A stretch of DNA of 64,000 bases from Thamnidium elegans (taxonomy: Eukaryota > Mucoromycota > Mucoromycetes > Mucorales > Mucoraceae). The position numbers and the translations under genes are program-made. The DNA is taken from assembly GCA_025201345.1 (NCBI GenBank), contig JAIXMG010000025.1:434001-498000 (forward strand). The letters run 5' to 3'. Shown here piece by piece: positions 55,461 to 64,000 of this stretch. The notes under the pieces were generated by a model. That model was not told the origin of the DNA and searched no databases. It was given only the letters and a program-made list of their open reading frames with translations. Each line of letters begins with the position of its first letter. Within the stretch, counting starts at the first letter, position 1.

Positions 55461-55648
55461 GCGCTTACAGCGCTAAGATTATCACTGGTACTTTATTTAA
55501 CGTTCCTAACACTAGTGATAACAGGTATCACCAACGCTTCAGGTAGGACTGATGCTTTGTTTATCGCTAGCGCTTCAGTTATGACTAACGCTTGGCTGAT
55601 CATTATCGCTAGATTTAGCGTTGGCGCAGATTTAATATAATATCAGTA

Positions 55649-55820
55649 CAGTAGTGGCTCTATTTAAGGGTGTTCGATTTAAGGGTAGGTTCTATTTAAG
55701 GGTGAATTTTCCAGGGCATTTTCTTCCGTCCCTCACTTTAACATCGCTATTATCGCTAATAATCGATTTAAGAGTGGATTTTCTGAAAATTCCGGTCACC
55801 CTTAAATAGAGCAGCTACTG
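55649..55820. mobile_element. Tc1/mariner-type MITE with TA duplication
   Basis: 172-bp element whose left end CAGTAGTGGCTCTATTTAAG and right end (reverse complement CAGTAGCTGCTCTATTTAAG) form terminal inverted repeats of about 24-26 bp, flanked on both sides by TA (55647-55648 and 55821-55822). The unit CTATTTAAGGGTG recurs inside the left half. TA duplication and a CAGT terminus fit the Tc1/mariner group. No coding capacity. Confidence 0.8.
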
Positions 55821-55829
55821 TATATCTGT

Positions 55830-57387
55830 TAAAAAACAGGATTACGACGGTATGGAATTAATTAGATTTTGATTAAAGAAAGGAAAAGTAAAGGAGAGTG
55901 ATAAAACCCTGCAGTCGAATATATTAAGTAGGCGTCTTGAAGCAGCCACAGAATCTTTTCTATGCTCTTGTAAGATCGATATATTAAGCTCTTCATAGAT
56001 GACATCAGGAATCTCCTTGGCTCGAATACTTCATTTTTCCTGGCCACTACCAACGAGGTAGTTGTAGTAATTTACTGCCTTTGGATGATTATTGACGCTG
56101 TCAAAAGAGCCGTCCAAGTCGTCATTTTCCTAGGAGGCCAAGCTTCTGCTGTCATCACTGTTATTACCTGTGTCCTTTCTCATTTCTGGGCGAAGCTTTC
56201 TTCTCTTTCCGACGTGAATGTTATTGTTGGTCTGCTTTTTGCCGCTATTTATGTTGACAACATATGTGCCATTCAATTCCATGGACGGAGGTGCTTTCAT
56301 TACGTAAGCTTTCGCTTGTTCTTTACTCATATCTTGTCCTGAAAAAAATAATTAGACAAGTCTTTTATAGGTTAATTCTTGGTACTCCACCATTTACACT
56401 ACCCAGTGCCAATTTAGGGTAATTCCTGCATCGACACCACCATATCATAAGAACGCCTCTTTTGAAATATTTAGACATTTGATTATATAAAAGGTACTTG
56501 CTTGTATATGAGTTCATTGTTAAAAAAAAAGAAAAAGAAAAGAATGGAATAAATAGGTTAATTTAATCATGATAAAAAGGGGTTTATTTAACTATCATAA
56601 TATATTTATATTATAGTTTACTTTCTCACGTACTCATAATTACGTAATTTTTTTAAAAAAAACCTGTTTTTTACCTGTTATTTGTTGGTAGTTAGCTTAT
56701 AAAATCCATTAACAGTAAACTTTTATATCACATGCGCTATAGCTACCGACATTCTTGACTGTCGGTACGCTGTTCTCTAAAAATATTGAAAGGTGTTTCA
56801 CCCGTACCCGACACAGATACACTGTCTATATTGCGCCCTCACCGAGTTTAAGCGATAGTTCTTTTTTCTTCTTTAACATAATTGTACATTATTCTAGCTA
56901 TTCCGCTGAAACTAGGAAAATATGGTACAGACATAAATATGCTCCTTGCGAGATGATGTCTGTGATAGATATTTTCTTACTTGAGCAAGTGCAATAAGCT
57001 TTAATGTTGCAACTAGGGAAAATGTGTTCGTTTTAATAAATACTATTATTCCCTTTTTTGGAGGAGAGATAAGGTTTTCTTCAAACATTAGATGAGGACT
57101 GTTCTTACATACCACTCCAATATTTTCGTACCTTATGCAGACTAAGATTTTATACCAAGTCTTTCTATTGGCCTACAAGACCAAAAAAATTTCTGTTAAA
57201 ATTTTTAAATAAACAACTGACGGTCATCAAGGTAACGTCTTTTCAGATTTGACGCGATTAAAAAGAAGTGAGAGATTTTCGCTATATATTTACCTTTCCA
57301 TTTTACGGAAAATTCCCCCCCTTTTCTCTTCTTTAGCCAACTTCACCCAACTTTTTTTTTTCTTTTTTCTTTTTAACGACTTATATA
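55830..57387. other. Accessory DNA with coding-like debris
   Basis: On the minus strand between about 56330 and 55870, pieces such as MSKEQAKAYVMKAPPSMELN, SGKKQTNNNIHVGKRRKLR and AKEIPDVIYEELNISILQEH lie in different frames and suggest a decayed repeat-derived gene. An opposite-strand frame at 56085-56342 is probably its shadow. The rest, up to 57387, holds the CT-rich promoter/leader of the NAB-like gene. Confidence 0.4.
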
Positions 57388-58425
57388 ATGCAAACTTTAA
57401 AAGCATTTCTTGATTCAATTCAATTACAACAATACCATCCCGCATTCATAAAAGCTGGAGCGACCGACCAAGACTTGCCGCAATTTATTGAATTCACAGA
57501 CCAGGAACTAAGCGAGTTACTTGCCGTACTTGACATGTTACCATTTCATGCCATCAAGTTTAAAAAGTCGCTAAGAGAATTAAAGTACACGCAAAACGTT
57601 ATACCAGAAACTGATTTAGTGAATGTAAGTATAAAACCCAATTTTATCATTATTGTTATGTATTGATTTCGCCTTAACATAAAATAGGCATTACCTTCTA
57701 CCCGTCAATTTATTGTATCACACGCTACTATCTACGGTAAAAAAACCAGTCGTCCGCTTACATCTTACGAAGAAGCGATCAACCATGCTGCCTTAGAGCT
57801 AGCCCTTCAAAACCCAATTTTAATTTCCAAAAAGGGTACCTTATTTGACCTAGCCAAGAAAAAGTTATTACAGGACGGATACCGATACAAACGAGGCAGC
57901 AGTCGATCTAAACTAAAAGAACAAGAGTCAAAGCCAAAGCCTACCGTAACTGAAGACCAACAACGAGACATTTTATTGAAACGACAAGTCAACGCACAAC
58001 GCATGTCCGCAAAGCGTCTAGAAAAGATCAATGTCTTACAGCAGCAAGTAGATACGGCATTACAGCATCGTCAACGCACCGAAAATAAACTAGCAACTGG
58101 TTGTCACGACCCATTACATCGACTGGCTTTAGAAGCCGAATTAATTCATTATGAAGAAACAAAGATAAAATTAACAAAGGAAACAAGTAAATTAAAAGCT
58201 CAAGAAAGAAAACATCAATGGTATAAACGACGTAAATTAGAAAGAACTGCAAGTCAGTCAGCAGATGAAGGATTTTCATCACAAAATTCTTGTTATATGG
58301 AAGAAGAAGAAAGACATTCAGCTTTCTCTATTTATACTCCCTCTTCGCAGGATGAATATTTACCTATTGCTTGTCCTAGAGAAAGCGATGTACGAGCAAG
58401 CTCAATATCTGATTATGATCGTTAA
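57388..58425 (+). CDS. NAB-like corepressor (NCD1/SAM-like domain protein)
   Basis: Two exons, 57388-57624 and 57688-58425; 324 aa. Residues about 3-70, with LKAFLDSIQLQQYHPAFIKA, DLPQFIEFTDQELSELLAVL and DMLPFHAIKFKKSLRELK, look like the NAB conserved domain 1, a SAM-like homodimer fold. NAB proteins bind EGR-type zinc-finger factors and repress them in animals. The second part has RPLTSYEEAINHAALELALQ, LFDLAKKKLLQDGYRYKRGS (basic, possibly nuclear targeting) and a coiled coil about 185-270. The Ser/acidic tail is low complexity. Fungal homologues are poorly studied, so the function is inferred from the domain only. Confidence 0.7.
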
Positions 58426-58491
58426 TAAAATAATAAAATAAAATAAAGCATGGCAAATCATAAAGCATAAAAATCATAAAAAAGTGTTCTT

Positions 58492-60206
58492 TTATGTAGT
58501 ATCGTATTCTAGAGCAACTAAAAAATCAGCACCCCAAGGTATAGTGTTTCCTTTAATCCCAACACGCTTCCAACACAATCTTGGTATACCAATATCGACC
58601 AAATACAACTCTCCTGTGACTTGTTCAGACTTGCATCCAGATTTAGGTGCACCAAGACAAATAGTCCATTTAGGATGAATCATATGTTCCGAATGATGGG
58701 GCACACCAGTACTTGCGTCCACACCACTAGGAAAGTCAATAGACAACGTAGGTTTTGGCTGTTGATTAGCCCAATCAATAGCTCTACACACAGTCTCAAA
58801 TGTATACTGATCCTGAACATCGATCAATTTATCATCTACACCCAAAATAGCATCCACAATTATATCTGATTCACCTAAATCCTGAATACTATACATAGTG
58901 ACAACACCACACCTTCTTGCCAACAACTCGTATTTTGCAATAGCAGTACATAAATTATCTTGATGTGTTGTAATGCATACGGTTACCAAACACCCATGAT
59001 TAATCAAATGTGTTGCAGCTACCAACCCAATAGCTCCACTTTTATTATTGCCTACCAAGATAATAACGGAAGGAGATACGGTATCCGTTTGATTTAACAG
59101 TTGCAGTATCAATAAAGCTGATCCTCTACCACTATTTTCTATAGCTAATTCTTCAAAGCCACTTGATGCCTTGGTACATTCGTGTTCAACATGAGCCATC
59201 TGTAAAGGAGATACCACAGGACACAAGACACCTGCTGTTGTAACAATACTAATAGGTTTTATAGGCTGCTTAAAGACTCTTCGTTTAGAGTATTCATCCG
59301 GTGTTTGAGAATCATTATCACTTTCGTCTCCAAAATCTTGGTTATAAACAGTCGGTTCAATCTCAAGTACGTTTTCGGTCGGTAACAAGTTTACTTTCTT
59401 TTGTGGTAATCTATTTAACGTAACTAATAATTCCTCTGGTGCTGTATCATCGGCTTCCTATTAAAATAATTAGTCCATTTGTGTACATACATTCATATAT
59501 ATATAACTTTACTCTTATCTCAGCAAACACTTTCGCTTTATCAAACATATCCAAGTTCTTTTGAAAATCAAATTCTTCTTTGATAAATATATTTACATCT
59601 TCTCCGGCCCAACCGTCCATAGTTTTTCTATTGTTGTTATTATTATTACGTGATGGTTGTTTCAATTTTCGTGCTTTTTTTTAAAAATAAAATAAAGAGT
59701 TAACACGTTTTTTCTTTCTCCTTTATATATATTCACAACATACGAGTTTATACTTACTTTTAGATACAGATTTTACAGGCGTTACCTACACACATAAAAA
59801 AAAAAGATATAAATAATTACGTATACTTTTTTTTGAAAAAAAAAAAAAAGATGCCATACTTTTGGTGGTGGGTCTTGTTCTAATACATGATGGTCTAAAG
59901 GCGATGGTTGAATGGTCGTAGGATGAGAAGGAGGGGGAGGAGTTGAAGGCGTGTTTATAACTTGCAAGTCTTTAATATCTTTACCGACCACACCATAAAT
60001 AGGTGTACGATGAGGAGGTTGACCAAAAAAGAACAAGGTAACTGTTTGTCTTGTTAACATAAATGTATTTATAAAACAATAAAAAACTCACCATCTTTTA
60101 AGGTCATTTGTTGGTTAGAAGGCTCAAGTTGAGAGACAACACCTTCCAACTTGATACCGGAGTGTAGTAACACGGATACTTTTAAACCTAGAAAAGCTTC
60201 TGCCAT
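58492..60206 (-). CDS. EDC3: Enhancer of mRNA decapping 3 (Edc3)
   Basis: Five exons: 60092-60206, 59860-60041, 59758-59785, 59513-59673 and 58492-59457; 483 aa. P-body scaffold that binds Dcp2 and Dhh1 and promotes decapping. N-terminal LSm domain (about 3-65): FLGLKVSVLLHSGIKLEGVV, LEPSNQQMTLKDV, GKDIKDLQVI. Pro-rich linker. FDF motif at residues 143-145 (KEEFDFQKNLDMFDKAKVFA), the Dhh1-binding element. C-terminal YjeF-N domain (about 215-465): GRGSALLILQLLN, VIILVGNNKSGAIGLVAATH, IVDAILGV, LSIDFPSGVDASTG, TICLGAPKSGC and YLVDIGIPRLCWKRVG. Full domain order matches the family. Exon 3 is only 28 nt, and exon 4 follows an all-adenine 3' splice site. Confidence 0.93.
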
Positions 60207-60430
60207 ATTTTTGAGCTGGAAAAAAAAAAGATAAAAGCATAGACTTATTGCACTGCTTTAAAAAAAGTTTTATACACTTGGATTGAACCAATCAAATATT
60301 AACAAAATCTTAGTGGTTCTTTTTTTTTGTTGTCTCACCCAAGGAAAAAAAAATTCTCTTTTTTTTTCTCTCTCTTCTCCTACATACATCTTTAATATAC
60401 ATACTTTAAAAAAGATTAAAAAAAAGAGAG
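60207..60430. promoter_or_regulatory. Shared upstream region of divergent EDC3 and bHLH genes
   Basis: 224 bp between two start codons, with a CT-rich stretch (about 60357-60383) just upstream of the bHLH start. It must hold both promoters; no specific sites are named. Confidence 0.5.
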
Positions 60431-62167
60431 ATGGATTTCAGTTCTTTTAATCTACAAGATACTGGAGACCTCTTTAAACAAAACTACCAATTAAACAGTT
60501 CCAGTAGTAACACAAATGATGATACTGCCGATTTCTTTAACTTTATGACTAATGGTTCTGATACAAATACAAATATAAATCATGGTTCGTTTACTGTTCC
60601 TCAATTAAGTCCTGATGGTCAGGAGGGTAGTTTTACTAATAGTAGTGTATTATCAGGACATAATCCTGAATTCAACATGTCTCCTTTACAAATTGCTTCG
60701 CAACCAAATAACTCTATTATGCAAACTTATCACACACCATTACAAAATTCCCATGTGGAAGATTTTAATGAAGATGAGGTATTTTTTTTTTACGAATTAT
60801 ATATAGACTCCCCCAAAAAATTAATATTTTTTTTTTTCTAGGAATTCTTTACTCCGTTAGTTTCTCCAGCAATGGCACCTACTTATGATTCCGGGTACCA
60901 ATCACTTGTTGGACTTAAAAACCACGAAAACATATTTTCGCCACTTTCCTCACCTGCTTTAAACCCATCCACCAATACAGGTGACCAATCTTCTTTACAA
61001 CAAAAATTGGCTTTTATCGAACGTCAACAACAACAATTAAGAAATATGCATAATCAATTACGTCCTACTTCTTCACCTGTATTAAATGGATATACAAGTC
61101 CATTAATCAATAGCTATCATCCAGAAAAGAAACCACTTAAAAAAATAATTTCAAGCCCAAGACCATTTGTTATGCCAAAACAAGTTAAATCTGAAAGCCC
61201 TTTAGCTTTAAGACCGATGACACCTCATACAACCTTTGTAAATAAGTCTCCTTCCATCAACAACAATCATTCAAAGCCGCTACAACATGGATTTATTGCT
61301 CCTGCTACTCCTTCTCTATTAATGAAATTAGGGACTGGTAACCATACCTCCGATTTTTCTTCTTCTAGTTCTAGTTCATCAGCGGTAGATAATATGCCAA
61401 CTTTACCTGCTGCCATGTTACAAGAAGATGTAAACGAATCAAAACGTAGACGTATCTCACACCCATCTCCACCCATCGCCAACAACAATAACAACAATGA
61501 TAATATATTAGCCTCTCCCGCCACTTTAAGACCCCAACAATCACCACGTGCCTTAAAACCATTAATCTCGCCTTCTTTAAAACCAAACGGTAAAAGGTTA
61601 TCATCTATTGAAGAAGAAACGGCACGTGCTTTACTTACTTCTAAATCAAATTATGAAAACTTGAAGGAAGGTAAAGCAAAGAGTTTAGGTATTGATTTCT
61701 CTACTACGATTCAATCGGGTATCGAGAATCGTAGATCGGCTCATAAAGCTGCAGAACAAAAGAGAAGAGATACTTTAAAACAAAGTTTTGATTCGTTACG
61801 TACCGAAATTATTGATGCTATGATGGAAGAAGAAATGGCTGAACAACCGCAACAACAAGATTTGGTGGATAAGGAAGAGATTAGAAACTTAAAGGAAAAA
61901 GATGTGAAGCAGATGAGTAAAGTGGTCTTGTTACAACATTCGTATGAATATATCTTGCGTTTAAAATCTGATAATAAACGTAAAGATCAAAAGCAATATA
62001 AAATGCGTCAAGAATTGATCAAGTTGAGAAAACAGTTGGGATTACCTGAAACTACAAAGGAAGAAGAAGAAGAAGAAGAAAGAGAAAGATTAGAGGAAAA
62101 AGAAAAGAGACAAGCAAGGTTAAAACGATTACAAACTGCTGCTGCTGGTGAAGACCCTTCTCCTTGA
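60431..62167 (+). CDS. bHLH transcription factor with long N-terminal region
   Basis: Two exons, 60431-60778 and 60842-62167; 557 aa. The first 380 residues are Ser/Asn/Pro/Gln-rich and disordered, with several SP/TP sites. The bHLH lies about 412-500: basic region RRSAHKAAEQKRRDTL with H..E...R (class B, expected to bind CACGTG-like sites), helix 1 KQSFDSLRTEIIDAMM, a loop extended by an acidic Gln stretch (EEEMAEQPQQQDLVDKEE), helix 2 QMSKVVLLQHSYEYILRLKS. A charged coiled coil follows (QELIKLRKQLGLPETT, then Glu/Arg runs). It resembles the bHLH at 4851-5964 in the same window but has an unrelated N-terminus. Target genes are unknown. Confidence 0.85.
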
Positions 62168-62310
62168 GTTATTTTTTCGTATGTGTGTGTGTGTGTGTGT
62201 ATATTATTCTAGATATTTTTTTTTACCCTTTTTTTTTTCTTTTTTTTTTTTTAAAAAAATATAACCTTTTTTTCTTTTTCTTTTATAATAAGCTGTTTTT
62301 TATTTTATTT

Positions 62311-64000
62311 TTAAAAATCTACGCTTCCGCCTACACTATCGCTTAAACTACCAATTCCATCACCACTAATACTAGCGAACTCACTCAACCTCTTTTTCAA
62401 TAAAGTTCTATCAGGATACCTTTCTTCATTTAGACACTTGATATCCTCAGCAGTTTCAGTAAAATGATGTTTGGTCCTGTGACGAAACACATATTTGGGA
62501 TCATCCATCGATAACTGCATACGTGATATAACCAATTGTACTGCATCTTGATCGTTATCAGGATGATATGTTGTTTCTGATTCTGTTTCCTTCAAAACCT
62601 CTCCATTGAACCACATTGATCTCTCTCTAATAAAACTCTTTCGAACATTAAGTATCTCTTGATAAAAGAATGAGTCCATATGGTCTTGTGCCCAAAGCGT
62701 TTGTGAGCCACTTTTTCGTAACTTTGGGTCTTTGGAGAGTAATTCTTTAATGACATTTCTAGCTGTAAATAAAATAGATTTTTTTTTAAGTATATATATA
62801 CATATGTAAGTGCAATTTTCCTTTACCGTGTTCTGTCATGCTTTGTAGTAAACTCATATCAGGTTCCTTTTCTAAAATATTTGTAATAATCTCACTTCTA
62901 GTCTCAGACTCAAAATAATACTTGTTGACAAACGGATGTTGCTTGGTCAACATTTCATACACAATGATACCGAGAGCCCAAATATCTACTTTTTCATCAA
63001 TCGGTTTTTGTTCTATAATTTCGGGTGCATGATATCTATCCATAAAGACGTTATTTAAATACCTAGTAATAATAATAATGGTTGTTTTTATAGTACTTAC
63101 GCAAAGGTACCGTAATCATCTGGCCAATAATTTATATCTTTTGCTTTAATCGATAATCCAAAATCAGAAATTACAATTCGAGTCTTTTCGTCATAGTTTT
63201 CTAAAAGGATATTATTGGGCTTATCCACATGTCTTTAGTATTTTTTATACAAAAACAATACCTATATATTTACCTTTAAATCTATACACACAAAAGTTAA
63301 AAAAAAAAAAAAAAAAAAAACGCTCTAATTACCTCCCACACTCTAGTAATATCTTACCACAATGAATAATCCCGTTTTTATGCAGATAGGTTAACCCAGA
63401 CGAAATTTGATAATAAATAAAAAACGCATCTTCTTCTTTAATATCATACGGTCTATCAATACGATCCTGTAAATTGCCGCCAAAATACCTGAAAATAAAA
63501 TCAATTAATTTACTCCCAAAATTCAATTACTGTTACATATAAAACTTACAATGGGCAAAACGAATACATGTCATTATTCCGTTCAAACCAACTAATAACC
63601 GACAACACATTTTGCTAATAAAATAAAAGGAATATTAAATAAAAAGAAACACGCACACCCAAATCTAGAATACTTACATGCTTATTACTTTCAAGAATAC
63701 TTAATTCCGTTTTAAGCGCTTTTGATCCTAAACCCCAAAAATATTTTTTACGATGTCGTTTACACGCCAATTGAAATCTTAGCCGTTTAACAATGTTGCA
63801 TAAAAATACTTCGGATTGAGTTCCTACGCCAATTTGTCGATTGGTAACTGATATCATACATCGGTTTTCATGCTCAATTTCATCAGATCGTAAAGGCTTT
63901 TTTTATTATTAGTCTTGATTTACATGTATTTTATCGTATATACTTACAACAAGGAAATCCTCTTCGTATTGATCGTTTGTTTCATTTCCATGTGCCTGAA
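62311..64000 (-). CDS. Serine/threonine protein kinase with microexon (N-terminus outside window)
   Basis: Exons on the minus strand: from beyond 64000 to 63948, 63678-63896, 63550-63614, 63358-63488, 63274-63281 (8 nt), 63101-63219, 62827-63062 and 62311-62762; about 427 codons visible, all phases consistent. Gly loop IGVGTQSEVFLC; lysine in LACKRHRKK; ELSILESNKHQNVLSVISWF; catalytic loop HCDLKPNNILLE, where the HRD arginine is cysteine; ISDFGLS; YHAPEIIEQ; VDIWALGIIVYEMLTKQHPF; then a long C-terminal extension (about 120 residues) without a recognised domain. The non-RD loop suggests no requirement for activation-loop phosphorylation. The subfamily cannot be assigned without the missing N-terminus. 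Confidence 0.85.

Overview
The window is a fungal nuclear segment, most likely from an early-diverging filamentous fungus of the Mucorales type. The DNA is AT-rich with many long A/T homopolymers. Most genes carry short introns (about 50-120 nt), and conserved fungal proteins can be followed across them with GT..AG junctions: importin-beta, Rrb1, GT15 and MNN1-family mannosyltransferases, a KCH potassium transporter and Edc3. No tRNA, rRNA or CRISPR array was recognised. The species assignment is inference from gene content and style, not from a marker gene.

Left part (1-16.6 kb): 3' end of eEF1B (translation elongation), a J-domain protein, a plasma-membrane syntaxin (Sso1-like), a bHLH transcription factor, a KCH-type potassium transporter with a Gln-rich tail, a secreted CAP/PR-1-like protein, and a complete twelve-exon importin-beta (Kap95) gene.

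Accessory block A (17.1-22.5 kb): three paralogues of a tiny secreted cysteine-rich protein, all on the minus strand; one is decayed and two are intact. Mobile elements lie between them: a decayed RPLER-type transposase-like element flanked by CAC-repeat arrays, and a Mutator-like miniature element (9-bp target duplication) that itself holds a 5'-truncated LINE (poly-A tail, 10-bp target duplication). A long decayed coding remnant follows.

Middle (22.5-27.7 kb): Rrb1/GRWD1, then two convergent Golgi mannosyltransferase genes (GT15 and MNN1/GT71) whose stop codons are 20 bp apart. Accessory block B (28-33.7 kb) holds transposase debris, a fold-back inverted repeat, a 16-18 bp tandem repeat and a 246-bp MITE-like element.

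Right part (33.8-64 kb): an alcohol dehydrogenase convergent with a branched-chain aminotransferase, a J-domain/X-domain chaperone, a concentrative nucleoside transporter, dead Tc1-like transposases, a Sec2-type Rab exchange factor, an FCP1-like HAD phosphatase, a CPS1-like GT2 glycosyltransferase, GSK-3 kinase, Golgi GDPase (GDA1 type), a fungal regulatory-domain protein without a zinc cluster, a NAB-like corepressor, Edc3, a second bHLH factor, and a protein kinase that runs off the right edge and contains an 8-nt microexon encoding part of its catalytic loop.

Taken together, the glycosylation genes (GT15, MNN1, GDPase, plus the GT2 enzyme) and the secretory genes (syntaxin, Sec2) are scattered housekeeping genes, not a biosynthetic cluster. 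The most unusual parts are the secreted Cys-rich family with its nested transposon history, the kinase microexon, two GC-AG introns, and several 3' splice sites preceded only by adenines.
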